A stretch of 64,000 nt of DNA, from positions 868,001 through 932,000 of the forward strand of contig NZ_QEOP01000001.1 of the NCBI RefSeq assembly GCF_003097495.1, in the 5' to 3' direction. Below, in pieces: positions 24,560-33,693 of the stretch (position 1 is its first letter; every line of letters starts with the position of its first letter). This DNA is from Amnibacterium flavum (GTDB lineage Bacteria > Actinomycetota > Actinomycetes > Actinomycetales > Microbacteriaceae). The translations under genes were made by a program, and so were the position numbers. The notes beneath the pieces were generated by a model, which saw only the letters and a list, made by a program, of their open reading frames with translations, made no database searches and was not told the DNA's origin.

Positions 24560-25924
24560 ATGAAGTACGCGAACACCGTGCTCGACCTCATCGGCGGCAC
24601 CCCGCTCGTCAAGCTCAACCACGTCACCGACGGAATCGCCGCGACGGTCCTCGTCAAGGTCGAATACCTCAACCCCGGCGGATCGTCGAAGGATCGCATC
24701 GCGGTCAACATCATCGACGCCGCGGAGCGCGACGGGCTCCTGAAGCCGGGTGGCACCATCGTCGAACCCACCTCGGGCAACACGGGAGTGGGTCTCGCTC
24801 TGGTCGCGCAGCAGCGGGGCTACCGCTGCGTCTTCGTCCTTCCCGACAAGGTGGGCGAGGACAAGCGCAACGTGCTGACCGCCTACGGTGCCGAGGTCGT
24901 CGTCACTCCGACGTCCGTCGCCCCCGATGACCCCGAGTCGTACTACAGCGTCTCCGACCGCCTCGCACGCGAGATCCCGGGCGCATTCAAGCCCGACCAG
25001 TACTCGAATCCCAACGGGCCTCGCTCCCACTACGAGTCGACCGGTCCCGAGATCTGGGCCGACACGGACGGGCGGATCACCCACTTCGTCGCGGGCGTCG
25101 GCACCGGCGGGACGATCAGCGGCACCGGGCGCTACCTCAAGGAGGCGTCGGCGGGAGCCGTGACCATCGTGGGAGCCGACCCCGAGGGTTCCGTCTACTC
25201 GGGAGGCACCGGGCGCCCCTATCTCGTCGAGGGAGTCGGCGAGGACTTCTGGCCGACCGCCTACGACCCGGGCGTCGTCGACGAGATCGTCGCCGTCAGC
25301 GACCAGGAGTCGTTCGACATGACGCTGCGGCTCGCCCGTGAAGAGGGACTCCTCGTCGGCGGGTCGAGCGGGCTGGCGGTGGCCGCGGCGCTGCGCATGG
25401 CCCGCGACCTGCCCGAGGACGCCGTCGTCGTGGCTCTTCTGCCCGACGGGGGCCGCGGCTACCTCGGCAAGATCTTCAGCGACAGGTGGATGCGCTCCTA
25501 CGGCTTCGCCCAGCTGAGCGACGAGCGGTCCGTGGCCGATGTCGTCGGCGCGAAGACCGGCAAGCTCCCGGGACTCGTCTACGCGATGCCCGACTCGACG
25601 GTCCGCGACACGATCGCCACTCTGCAGCGCTACGACGTGTCGCAGCTCCTCGTACTCAACGTCGAACCGCCCGTCGTGATGGGCGAGGTCGTCGGCACAA
25701 TCAGCGAGCGCGCACTCCTCGACCTCGTCTTCAGCGGTCGTGCGGCCCTGACGGATCCGATCGGCGGATTCGTCGAGGAGCGGCTGCCCCTCATCGGACT
25801 CCGCGAGCCCGTATCCGCCGCACGCGCGGCCCTCGGCACCGCGGATGCTCTGCTCGTCACCGACGGAGGCAAGCCCTCCGCCGTCCTCACCCGTTCGGAC
25901 CTGCTCAGCTTCCTCTCCGAGTGA
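24560..25924 (+). CDS. cbs: Cystathionine beta-synthase
   Basis: A 454-residue pyridoxal-phosphate enzyme of the cysteine synthase family. Lys44 in NPGGSSKDRIA is the cofactor-binding residue; SGNTG (72-76) and GVGTGGTISGTGRYLKE (around 180) bind substrate and phosphate. Unlike cysteine synthase, the protein continues into a pair of CBS domains (about 335-454), the build of actinobacterial cystathionine beta-synthase. It joins serine (or cysteine) and homocysteine, the first reverse transsulfuration step. It lies 41 bp before metB, probably one transcript, behind the polycysteine leader. O-phosphoserine-type activity cannot be excluded. Confidence 0.92.
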   Translation: MKYANTVLDLIGGTPLVKLNHVTDGIAATVLVKVEYLNPGGSSKDRIAVNIIDAAERDGLLKPGGTIVEPTSGNTGVGLALVAQQRGYRCVFVLPDKVGEDKRNVLTAYGAEVVVTPTSVAPDDPESYYSVSDRLAREIPGAFKPDQYSNPNGPRSHYESTGPEIWADTDGRITHFVAGVGTGGTISGTGRYLKEASAGAVTIVGADPEGSVYSGGTGRPYLVEGVGEDFWPTAYDPGVVDEIVAVSDQESFDMTLRLAREEGLLVGGSSGLAVAAALRMARDLPEDAVVVALLPDGGRGYLGKIFSDRWMRSYGFAQLSDERSVADVVGAKTGKLPGLVYAMPDSTVRDTIATLQRYDVSQLLVLNVEPPVVMGEVVGTISERALLDLVFSGRAALTDPIGGFVEERLPLIGLREPVSAARAALGTADALLVTDGGKPSAVLTRSDLLSFLSE

Positions 25925-25965
25925 CGCGAGCCCCCGACTCTTCCGACCAAGGAAACGCCTTCCCC

Positions 25966-27120
25966 ATGACTGAATCGCAGCAGGCCTTCAACACCCGTGC
26001 CATCCACGCCGGCCAGGAGTTCGACCCCACCACCGGAGCGGTCGTCCCTCCGATCTACCAGACGTCGACGTTCGTCCAGGACGGCATCGGCGGGTTCCGG
26101 GGCGGCTACGAGTACGCGCGCAGCGGCAACCCCACGAGGTCGTCGCTCGAGACGCTCATCGCATCGCTGGAGTCCGGCACGCACGGCATCGCGTTCTCGT
26201 CCGGACTCGCGGCCGAGGACGCGATCCTGCGCTCGACCCTGGCGAGCGGCGACCACATCGTGCTGGGCAACGACGTGTACGGCGGCACCCACCGCCTGAT
26301 CAACCGCCTGCACGTGCCCACCGGGGTCGAGCTGACGACGGTCGAGATGTCCGACTCCGACGCGGTCCGCGCGGCCCTGCGCCCGACGACCAAGGTGCTC
26401 TGGGTCGAGACGCCCAGCAACCCGCTGATGAAGATCACCGACATCGCCGAGCTCGTCGAGATCGGGCACGCGGCAGGCGTCACGGTCGTCGTCGACAACA
26501 CCTTCGCCTCACCGGCGCTCCAGCAGCCGCTGCTCCTCGGCGCCGACGTCGTCGTGCACTCCACGACCAAGTACATCGGCGGGCACTCCGATGTGCTCGG
26601 CGGGGCCGTGGTGACCAGCGACGACGAACTCGCCGAGAAGGTCCGCTTCGTCCAGTTCGCCGCCGGCGCGGTGCTCGCCCCCTTCGAGGCGTGGCTCACC
26701 GTCCGCGGCATCAAGACCCTCGCGGTCCGCATGGAGCGCCACTCGAGCAACGCGCTCGCCGTCGCCCAGCACTTCGCCGAGCATCCCGCCATCGAGCGCG
26801 TCTACTACCCGGGGCTCGAGTCGCACCCCGGGCACAGGATCGCCGCGACCCAGATGTCGGGGTTCGGCGGCATGCTCTCGGTGTCCCTCCGCGATGGCGA
26901 GGGGGCGGCCCGTCGCCTCGCCGAGTCGACCAAGCTGTTCCAGCTGGCCGAGTCGCTCGGAGGCGTGGAGTCGCTCATCGGCTACCCGAGCGAGATGACC
27001 CACGCCTCGGTGCGCGGGACGCCGCTCGAAGTGGCGCCCAACATCGTCCGGATCTCGGTCGGCATCGAGGATGTCGCCGATCTGATCGCCGATCTGGAGA
27101 GCGCTCTTCCCCGAGTCTGA
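25966..27120 (+). CDS. metB: Cystathionine gamma-synthase
   Basis: A 384-residue PLP enzyme of the Cys/Met metabolism family. The start is the ATG at 25966 opening into TRAIHAGQEFDPTTGAVVPP. Hallmarks are YEYARSGNPTR (49-59, cofactor phosphate contacts from the partner subunit), VDNTFASP (177-184) and the cofactor Lys202 in HSTTKYIGGHSD. It makes cystathionine from an O-acylhomoserine and cysteine, the forward transsulfuration step; the cystathionine gamma-lyase reaction is an alternative within this family. Following cbs is the usual actinobacterial order, and the pair balances cysteine and methionine pools. Confidence 0.9.
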   Translation: MTESQQAFNTRAIHAGQEFDPTTGAVVPPIYQTSTFVQDGIGGFRGGYEYARSGNPTRSSLETLIASLESGTHGIAFSSGLAAEDAILRSTLASGDHIVLGNDVYGGTHRLINRLHVPTGVELTTVEMSDSDAVRAALRPTTKVLWVETPSNPLMKITDIAELVEIGHAAGVTVVVDNTFASPALQQPLLLGADVVVHSTTKYIGGHSDVLGGAVVTSDDELAEKVRFVQFAAGAVLAPFEAWLTVRGIKTLAVRMERHSSNALAVAQHFAEHPAIERVYYPGLESHPGHRIAATQMSGFGGMLSVSLRDGEGAARRLAESTKLFQLAESLGGVESLIGYPSEMTHASVRGTPLEVAPNIVRISVGIEDVADLIADLESALPRV

Positions 27121-27523
27121 TGCGGTTTTCCGCTTGTTTCCGCCCGCGAATGGGGGCGCTCTCATAACGATCCGGTCACAGCTCGGAGCCTCAGTGTGAG
27201 AGCGGTTCCAGGTTTTCCGCGGGAACATCGGGTTTCGGGTGAATAACGCTCCGGCGACGATTCGGATACGGGTGCTCCAAGCGTTCGCATAGACCTGATC
27301 GGTGGGCTAACGTCTTCCAGTCACAACTTGTCAGCCGTGCGAAAGCGCGGCGAATGAGGGGTTACGACGCAGTAATCACAGTTCCGGACCCACGAGGGTT
27401 CCAGAGGGGAATCGGCGCTCAGCACGATCCAGGCAGCCAGAGACGGACTGCCTTCTGACATGCCAGGCACTGGTGCCTCCACGGACTTCTCGTCCGGCAT
27501 CACAGTTCCTCGAAAGGAAGACC
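27121..27523 (+). other. 403-bp intergenic region with candidate promoter for the first ChvE operon
   Basis: No convincing gene is seen on either strand. TTCGCA (27284-27289) and TAACGT (27308-27313) form a possible promoter with an 18-base spacer, leaving a long leader of about 200 bases. A short palindrome GGCACTGGTGCC lies at 27466-27477. TCACA (27176) and TGTGA (27195) recall the LacI half-sites near 31.6 kb, but the spacing differs. The long leader could hold regulation, though no known riboswitch was recognised. Confidence 0.4.
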
Positions 27524-28648
27524 ATGTCACGAGCGAAGAGACTCCTGACCGTCCTGGTCGCCACCGGCGTTGTCGCCGGCCTGGCGGCATGTGCACCTCC
27601 CGCGGGCTCCAGCGGCGGCGGCGCCGAGGGTGACGGCGGCATCGACTGCAACGTCGGCATCTCGATGCCGACCCGCAGCCTCGAGCGTTGGATCAACGAC
27701 GGCGAAGGCCTCAAGTCCAAGCTCGAAGACGACGGCTGCACCGTCGACCTGCAGTACGCAGACAACAAGACCGACCAGCAGATCAGCCAGATCCAGAACC
27801 AGGTCGCCGGTGGCGCCAAGATCCTCGTGGTCGCGGCTGTCGACGGTCTGACTCTCGGCCCGGCTCTCGAGGACGCCAAGTCGCAGGACGTCACCGTCAT
27901 CGCCTACGACCGTCTGATCAACGGCACCGACGCGGTGGACTACTACGCCACGTTCGACAACTACAAGGTGGGCCAGCTCCAGGGTCAGTTCATCGAAAAC
28001 CAGCTCGGCCTCGCCGACGGCGCGGGCCCGTTCAACTTCGAGCCCTTCGCCGGCAGCCCCGACGACAACAACGCCGGCTTCTTCTTCCAGGGTGCATGGG
28101 ACGTCCTGCTCCCCTACGTGGAGAGCGGCCAGCTCGTGATCCCGTCCGGCAAGCTCTCGGCGACCAACGACGACTGGAAGTCGATCGGAATCCTCGGTTG
28201 GGGTTCGGACGACGCTCAGGCTGAGATGGACAACCGTCTGCAGTCGTTCTACACCGGCGGCCAGAAGGTCCAGGTCGTCCTCTCCCCGAACGACAGCCTC
28301 GCGCTCGGTATCGAGCAGTCGCTTTCGTCGGCCGGCTACACGCCCGGTTCGGACTGGCCCATCATCACGGGTCAGGACGCCGACAAGGCGAACGTCGAGG
28401 CGATCCTCGCCGACCGTCAGTCGATGACGGTCTGGAAGGACACCCGCGAGCTGGGCAACCAGGTCCAGAAGATGATCCAGGCGATCGTCGCCGGTGACGA
28501 GGTCGAGGTCAACGACACCGAGACCTACGACAACGGCAACAAGGTCGTCCCGTCCTTCCTGCTCGACCCCCAGGTGGTCGTGAAGGATGACGTGCAGTCG
28601 CTTCTGATCGACTCGGGCTTCCTCAAGGCAGCTGACGTCGGACTCTGA
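27524..28648 (+). CDS. chvE: Multiple-monosaccharide ABC transporter solute-binding lipoprotein
   Basis: A 374-residue type I (ribose/galactose-like) binding protein. The ATG at 27524 follows GAAAGGAAG. The signal peptide ends in LAAC with Cys23 lipidated, then a Gly-rich linker. Ligand-pocket landmarks are SMPTRSLERWINDG, VIAYDRLINGTDAVDYYATF and [14 protein letters not shown], all characteristic of ChvE/MmsB-type proteins that bind xylose, arabinose, galactose or glucose. It heads a binding protein-ATPase-permease operon. A paralogue with the same layout begins at 33694. The exact sugar cannot be read from sequence. Confidence 0.9.
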   Translation: MSRAKRLLTVLVATGVVAGLAACAPPAGSSGGGAEGDGGIDCNVGISMPTRSLERWINDGEGLKSKLEDDGCTVDLQYADNKTDQQISQIQNQVAGGAKILVVAAVDGLTLGPALEDAKSQDVTVIAYDRLINGTDAVDYYATFDNYKVGQLQGQFIENQLGLADGAGPFNFEPFAGSPDDNNAGFFFQGAWDVLLPYVESGQLVIPSGKLSATNDDWKSIGILGWGSDDAQAEMDNRLQSFYTGGQKVQVVLSPNDSLALGIEQSLSSAGYTPGSDWPIITGQDADKANVEAILADRQSMTVWKDTRELGNQVQKMIQAIVAGDEVEVNDTETYDNGNKVVPSFLLDPQVVVKDDVQSLLIDSGFLKAADVGL

Positions 28649-28658
28649 TTCCGAAACC

Positions 28659-28694
28659 AAGTCGGCGGCGGCTCTCACGGGCCGCCGCCGACTT
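28659..28694 (+). terminator. Intercistronic hairpin after chvE
   Basis: A perfect 14-bp stem (28659-28672 with 28681-28694) with an eight-base loop lies 10 bases after the chvE stop and 50 bases before gguA. Partial termination or 3'-end protection would keep binding-protein levels above those of the ATPase. Confidence 0.75.
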
Positions 28695-28744
28695 ACCCTT
28701 GTGACACACCCCTGGTGCAGACGCCAGGTGACTTCGGAGAGAGC

Positions 28745-30292
28745 ATGAGCAACAACCCGATCCTGACGATGACCGACATCGTCAAGGACTTCAACGGCGT
28801 CAAGGCGCTGAACGGCGTGAGCATCACCGTCGCCCGCGGCGAGGTGCACGCGATCTGCGGCGAGAACGGCGCAGGCAAGTCGACGCTCATGAAGGTGCTG
28901 AGCGGCGTCTACCCCCACGGCAGCTTCGACGGAACGATCAAGTTCGAAGACAAAGAGGTCTCGTACCGTTCCATCAACGACAGCGAGCACGACGGCATCG
29001 TCATCATCCACCAGGAGCTCGCGCTCAGCCCCTACCTCTCGATCGCCGAGAACATCTTCCTCGGTAACGAGATCCAGAAGGGCGGGGTGATCGACTGGAA
29101 CAAGACCAACTCCGAGGCGGTCAAGCTGCTCGCCCGCGTGGGTCTCGATGAGAATCCCGCGACGAAGATCCTCGAGCTGGGCGTCGGCAAGCAGCAGCTC
29201 GTCGAGATCGCCAAGGCGCTGTCGAAGCGGGTCAAGCTGCTCATCCTCGACGAGCCGACCGCCGCGCTGAACGACGACGACTCGGCCCACCTGCTCGACC
29301 TGATCAACCACCTGCGCGAGCAGGGCATCACCTCGATCATCATCAGCCACAAGTTGAAGGAGATCCGGGCCATCGCCGACACGGTGACCGTGATCCGCGA
29401 CGGCTCCACGATCGAGGCGTTCCCCGTCGAGGACAGCGACTCGATCGAGACCCGCATCATCCGCGACATGGTGGGACGCTCGCTCGACAACCAGTTCCCG
29501 CCGCGCGATCCGCACATCGGCGGCGAGAAGTTCCGGGTCGAGCACTGGAACGCCTACCACCCGGTCGACGTCAACCGGAAGGTCGTCGACGACGCCTCCT
29601 TCCACGTGAACGCGGGCGAGATCGTCGGCTTCGCGGGCCTCATGGGTGCCGGCCGCACCGAGCTCGCCATGAGCATCTTCGGCCGCTCCTACGGCAACTC
29701 GATCACCGGCAAGGTGTTCAAGGACGGCGTCGAGATCTCCACCAAGACCGTCGACGAGGCGATCAAGAACGGCCTCGCCTACGCCACAGAGGACCGCAAG
29801 CGCTACGGCCTCAACCTGATCGGCAGCATCACGGTCAACGTGTCCGCGGCCGCGCTGGGCAAGCTCGCCAAGCTCGGGGTCATCGACCGCAACCGCGAGT
29901 ACGCGGTGGCCGAGGACTACCGCAAGAAGATGAACATCAAGACCTCCTCGGTCTCGGCGCTCACCGGGAGGCTCTCGGGCGGCAACCAGCAGAAGGTCGT
30001 CCTGAGCAAGTGGATCTACTCCGGTCCCGACGTGCTCATCCTCGACGAGCCGACGCGAGGCATCGACGTCGGAGCCAAGTACGAGATCTACGGCATCATC
30101 AACGAGCTGGCGGCCCAGGGCAAAGCCGTGATCGTCATCTCGTCCGAACTGCCCGAACTGATCGGCCTCGCCGATCGCATCTACACCATCTCCGAAGGTC
30201 GCATCACCGGTGAGTTGTCCCGCGAGGACGCGACCCAGGAGAACCTCATGCGCTACATGACCGCAGGACGCACCGAAGGAGCCAGCAAGTGA
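28745..30292 (+). CDS. gguA: Multiple-monosaccharide ABC transporter ATPase
   Basis: A 515-residue protein with two fused ATPase domains. The first has Walker [10 protein letters not shown] (39-47) and Walker [12 protein letters not shown]; the second has the degenerate GLMGAGRTE in place of Walker A but a full LSGGNQQK signature and [14 protein letters not shown], as usual in the RbsA/MmsA/GguA class. ATG at 28745 with GGAGAGAG upstream. It overlaps the permease gene by four bases. This intact copy could also power the second importer, whose ATPase gene is broken. Confidence 0.92.
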   Translation: MSNNPILTMTDIVKDFNGVKALNGVSITVARGEVHAICGENGAGKSTLMKVLSGVYPHGSFDGTIKFEDKEVSYRSINDSEHDGIVIIHQELALSPYLSIAENIFLGNEIQKGGVIDWNKTNSEAVKLLARVGLDENPATKILELGVGKQQLVEIAKALSKRVKLLILDEPTAALNDDDSAHLLDLINHLREQGITSIIISHKLKEIRAIADTVTVIRDGSTIEAFPVEDSDSIETRIIRDMVGRSLDNQFPPRDPHIGGEKFRVEHWNAYHPVDVNRKVVDDASFHVNAGEIVGFAGLMGAGRTELAMSIFGRSYGNSITGKVFKDGVEISTKTVDEAIKNGLAYATEDRKRYGLNLIGSITVNVSAAALGKLAKLGVIDRNREYAVAEDYRKKMNIKTSSVSALTGRLSGGNQQKVVLSKWIYSGPDVLILDEPTRGIDVGAKYEIYGIINELAAQGKAVIVISSELPELIGLADRIYTISEGRITGELSREDATQENLMRYMTAGRTEGASK

Positions 30293-31497
30293 CCACGACA
30301 GCCCCCGAGCAGGCGGGCCCCGCCGCTTCGCCGTCCGAGCCCGGCAAGCCGCGCCGCCGCGTCCGGCTCGACCTGCGCCAGTACGGCATCCTCGCCGCAC
30401 TCGCGGTCATCATCCTGCTGTTCCAGGTGCTCACCGGTGGCCGTCTGCTCTACCCGGGCAACGTCAGCAACCTGATCCAGCAGAACGCCTACGTCCTGAT
30501 CCTCGCGATCGGCATGGTCATCGTCATCATCGCCGGCCACATCGACCTGTCGGTCGGTTCGGTCGTCGCGACGGTCGGCGCCATCGCGGCCCTCTCGATG
30601 CAGTCGTGGGGTCTGCCGTGGTACATCGCGGTCATCCTGTCGCTCGTCGTCGGCGCGGTGATCGGCGCCTGGCAGGGGTTCTGGGTCGCGTTCGTCGGCA
30701 TACCGGCGTTCATCGTGACCCTGGCGGGCATGCTCGTCTTCCGTGGGCTCGCCCTCGTGCTGCTCACCGGCGGAACGATCAGCGGTCTGCCGCAGGAGTT
30801 CAACGCGATCGGCTCGGGCACGCTCCCCACAGCCGGCAGCCCCGACCTGGTGACCTTCGCCATCGGCATCATCGCCTCGCTCGCCGTGGTGTTCAGCCAG
30901 CTGCGCACCCGCGCCACGCTTCGCAAGCTCGAGCTGCCCCGTGAGCGTGCGGTGTCCTTCTGGGTGAAGATCGCGATCGCGGTCCTCGCGATCATGTACG
31001 TGAGCTACCTGCTCGCCTACAACCGCGGCACCCCGATCATCCTGCTGATCCTCGCCGCGCTGGTGCTGATCTACTCGTTCGTCCTCAACCGCACGGTGTT
31101 CGGCCGTCACGTCTACGCGATGGGTGGAAACCTGTTCGCCGCGCAGATGTCGGGCGTGAAGACGAAGTGGGTCAACTTCTTCATCTTCGTCAACATGGGT
31201 CTGCTCGCCGGCCTCGCCGGTGTCGTCAGCACCGCTCGCGCCGGTAGCGCCGTCGCCTCGGCCGGTCAGAGCTTCGAGCTCGACGCCATCGCCGCGGTCT
31301 TCATCGGCGGTGCGGCGGTCCAGGGTGGAGTCGGTACCGTCATCGGCGCCGTCATCGGTGGTCTGGTCATGGGTGTCCTCAACCAGGGTCTGTCGATCCT
31401 CTCGGTCGACGCCGCATGGCAGCAGGTCATCAAGGGCCTCGTGCTCCTCCTCGCCGTCGCGTTCGACGTGATCAGCAAGCGCCGCTCCGGCCGCTGA
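30289..31497 (+). CDS. gguB: Multiple-monosaccharide ABC transporter permease
   Basis: A 402-residue permease with about ten hydrophobic helices. Typical segments are [20 protein letters not shown] (near residue 80), [20 protein letters not shown] and [20 protein letters not shown] near 340. The central insert (about 190-235, [20 protein letters not shown]) distinguishes GguB/MmsB from ribose permeases. The GTG start overlaps the gguA stop codon. A strong terminator follows at 31510, so the operon ends here. Confidence 0.92.
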   Translation: MTTTAPEQAGPAASPSEPGKPRRRVRLDLRQYGILAALAVIILLFQVLTGGRLLYPGNVSNLIQQNAYVLILAIGMVIVIIAGHIDLSVGSVVATVGAIAALSMQSWGLPWYIAVILSLVVGAVIGAWQGFWVAFVGIPAFIVTLAGMLVFRGLALVLLTGGTISGLPQEFNAIGSGTLPTAGSPDLVTFAIGIIASLAVVFSQLRTRATLRKLELPRERAVSFWVKIAIAVLAIMYVSYLLAYNRGTPIILLILAALVLIYSFVLNRTVFGRHVYAMGGNLFAAQMSGVKTKWVNFFIFVNMGLLAGLAGVVSTARAGSAVASAGQSFELDAIAAVFIGGAAVQGGVGTVIGAVIGGLVMGVLNQGLSILSVDAAWQQVIKGLVLLLAVAFDVISKRRSGR

Positions 31498-31509
31498 TCG
31501 ATCGCAGTT

Positions 31510-31543
31510 CGATGGGTCGGAACCTCCGGGTTCCGACCCATCG
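31510..31543 (+). terminator. Terminator of the first chvE-gguA-gguB operon
   Basis: A perfect 14-bp stem (31510-31523 with 31530-31543) and six-base loop are followed by GTCGTTT. It lies 13 bases after the gguB stop codon. Confidence 0.85.
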
Positions 31544-31578
31544 GTCGTTTCCGCGACACCGGGAGAGCGCCAAGTGAC

Positions 31579-31626
31579 TGTCACATCCGGCGGAAGCGCC
31601 CGATGTGACAAGGTCGGCTGTCACAT
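31579..31626. promoter_or_regulatory. Three TGTCACAT half-sites upstream of lacI
   Basis: TGTCACATC (31579-31587) and GATGTGACA (31602-31610) form a perfect inverted repeat. A third TGTCACAT starts at 31619. A possible -10, CATAAT (31638-31643), follows. They match the arms of the palindrome at 32814-32829, so the regulator encoded next is the likely binder. Confidence 0.6.
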
Positions 31627-31684
31627 ATCCCGCGGTGCATAATGGTCGCGCCGCCGCATACTGCGGAAGCAGTGAGGGTCAGCG

Positions 31685-32722
31685 TTGTCCACCGAGAGCA
31701 CCGACGGGTCGGCGGGACGCGGCGCTGACCGTGCCGCGAGCATCCGCGACGTCGCTCGCCTGGCCGATGTGTCGCACCAGACGGTCTCCCGGGTGCTCAA
31801 CAACCACCCGAGCATCCGCGACACCACCCGCGACCGTGTGCTCGCCGCGATGGAGCAGCTGCAATACCGACCGAATCGGGCCGCCCGCGCGCTCGTGACC
31901 AGCCGGTCGCGGACCATTGGCATCCTGACCTCGACCCGAGCGCACTACGGGCCCTCCACGAGCATCCAGTCGGTCGAGGCGGCCGCGCGCGAGGCGGACT
32001 ACACCGTCGTCACCGCGAACGCTCCGCATCCCGACGAGGCCACGATCGTGGACGCCTTCGACCACCTCATCGATCAGGCCGTCGAGGGGATCGTGATCAT
32101 CGCGCCCCAGGTGCGGGTGTTCTCCGCCATCGAGAGGATGAATCTCCGCGTTCCCTACGTGACGCTGCAATCGACGCACGAGCTGGGGGCGAACGCGGTG
32201 CACGTCGACCAGATGGCGGGGGCCCGCGCCGCGACCCGGCACCTCATCGAACTCGGACACCGCAGCATCTACCACCTGGCCGGTCCCCAGGACTGGATCG
32301 AGGCGGAGGCGAGGATGCGCGGCTTCCTCGCCGAGATGTCCGACAACGACGTGCCGACGACCGCACCGATCCTCGGGGACTGGACGGCCGACTTCGGGTA
32401 CCGCGCCGGCACGGAGCTCCTGCGCTTCCGCGACTTCACAGCGGTCTTCTCCTCGAACGACCAGATGGCCCTCGGTCTGCTGCACGCGATCCGCGACGCC
32501 GGTCTCGACTGCCCGCGCGACATCAGCGTGGTCGGGTTCGACGACATCCCCGAGGCGTCGCACTTCTGGCCGCCCCTCACGACCGTGAGTCAGGACTTCG
32601 CCGAGATCGGCCGCCGCTGCGTCGAACTGCTGCTCGGCAGGATCGCCGGCGAGGCTCCTCAGGGGCCGCCGATCACCCCCGCACTCATCGTCAGGAACTC
32701 GACCTCCCATCCCGCATTCTGA
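31685..32722 (+). CDS. LacI family transcriptional regulator
   Basis: A 345-residue repressor starting with TTG after a GAGGG site. The helix-turn-helix (IRDVARLADVSHQTVSRVL, about 20-38) and hinge (RPNRAARALVTSRS) lead into a sugar-sensing domain with SSNDQMALGLLHAIRDAGLD and SVVGFDDIPEASHFWPPLTT near the end. It stands between two paralogous monosaccharide importers and directly before the AraD-like aldolase gene. Matching palindromes lie upstream of itself and of the aldolase, so it probably controls the aldolase-chvE2 operon and itself, with a pentose or its derivative as inducer. Confidence 0.9.
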   Translation: MSTESTDGSAGRGADRAASIRDVARLADVSHQTVSRVLNNHPSIRDTTRDRVLAAMEQLQYRPNRAARALVTSRSRTIGILTSTRAHYGPSTSIQSVEAAAREADYTVVTANAPHPDEATIVDAFDHLIDQAVEGIVIIAPQVRVFSAIERMNLRVPYVTLQSTHELGANAVHVDQMAGARAATRHLIELGHRSIYHLAGPQDWIEAEARMRGFLAEMSDNDVPTTAPILGDWTADFGYRAGTELLRFRDFTAVFSSNDQMALGLLHAIRDAGLDCPRDISVVGFDDIPEASHFWPPLTTVSQDFAEIGRRCVELLLGRIAGEAPQGPPITPALIVRNSTSHPAF

Positions 32723-32771
32723 TCTCGCACGGGCCCGTCGGGGCGTTACCGAAGCGAGACCGAACCCGGGA

Positions 32772-32829
32772 TTGACAGCCTGAGGCGCGCTGGGCTTAGT
32801 ATTGCCCCGGTCAATGTGACCGTTCACAT
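32772..32829 (+). promoter_or_regulatory. Promoter and LacI operator of the aldolase operon
   Basis: A consensus TTGACA (32772-32777) and TAGTAT (32797-32802; 19-base spacer, or TTAGTA with 18) are followed by the palindrome ATGTGACCGTTCACAT (32814-32829), just after the predicted start point. A repressor bound there would block early elongation or initiation. Confidence 0.75.
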
Positions 32830-32864
32830 CGAAGACGACGTGACCAGGACGATGAGGTGCTGAC

Positions 32865-33566
32865 GTGGGTTTCTCTCCCGAGATCGAAGTCGCCATCGTC
32901 CGTGCCCGCGCCGAGTTGAGCCGCTCCCACCACGACCTCGTCCGTCGCGATCTGGTCACCTCCGACGAGGCGCAGATCTCCGTCCGCGTCCCCGGGGCCG
33001 ACCTCCTGGTCATCACCTCCGTCGACGTCCACTACGACGACGTCGCACCGGAGAACCTGGTCGTCTGCGATCTGCGTGGAGTGGTCGCCAGCGACAGCCT
33101 GGGCAGCGAGCTCTCGCCCGCGCTCGAGGCGGCGGCTCATGGATACCTGTACCGCACGATGCCCGAGGTCGGCGCGGTCGTGCACACGCACTCGCCCTAT
33201 GCGGTCGCCTGGGCCGCCATCTCCGAGCCCATCCCGAGCGTCCTCACGACCGTTGCGGCCCGCTTCGGCGGCGACATCCCGGTGGGTCCGCTCGTGACCT
33301 CGAGCGACGAATCCCTCGGACACGCGATCGCCGACGTCCTGGCCGGGGCGCGCTCGCGGGCCGTGCTCATGCGCGGACACGGACCGTTCACCGTCGGTGC
33401 CGATGCACGGGCCGCCGTCGATCGGGCCCTCCAGGTCGAGGAGGTGGCGCGAGCCGTCTATCTCGCCCGCGGAGTCGGCGATCCGCAGGCGCTCGCGCAG
33501 ACCGATGTCGATGCGCTCTTCGCGGCGCGCGACGCACCCGGCTCGCGATTGGCGGCTCCCGCATGA
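32865..33566 (+). CDS. Class II aldolase/adducin family protein, L-ribulose-5-phosphate 4-epimerase-like
   Basis: A 233-residue metal-dependent sugar-phosphate enzyme. [17 protein letters not shown] (about 105-120) supplies two of the zinc-binding His residues, and [15 protein letters not shown] (about 168-182) supplies the third; both are laid out as in AraD and fuculose-phosphate aldolase. Length matches AraD (about 230). The GTG start follows GAGG. It lies between a LacI regulator and a pentose-type importer, so interconversion of pentulose 5-phosphates is most likely, but retro-aldol cleavage of another sugar phosphate is possible. Confidence 0.8.
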   Translation: MGFSPEIEVAIVRARAELSRSHHDLVRRDLVTSDEAQISVRVPGADLLVITSVDVHYDDVAPENLVVCDLRGVVASDSLGSELSPALEAAAHGYLYRTMPEVGAVVHTHSPYAVAWAAISEPIPSVLTTVAARFGGDIPVGPLVTSSDESLGHAIADVLAGARSRAVLMRGHGPFTVGADARAAVDRALQVEEVARAVYLARGVGDPQALAQTDVDALFAARDAPGSRLAAPA

Positions 33567-33693
33567 CGGGCGGGCCGACTCCGACCCATCGGACGCCACC
33601 GGCGCCGATCACCAGACCTCGGACCGCGTGTCCGGGACATCCCAGGAAGCCTCTCGACAACGGCGTCCGAAGCGAAAAACGAAAGGAAACACA

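Noticed and set aside
27121-27523. Riboswitch in the long leader of the first chvE operon
   Set aside because: No recognisable aptamer core was found, only a short palindrome and a possible promoter.
27527-30400. 957-residue minus-strand ORF across chvE and gguA
   Set aside because: The plus strand encodes two recognisable transporter proteins with good ribosome sites. The antisense frame has no domain and a biased V/D/L/R composition.
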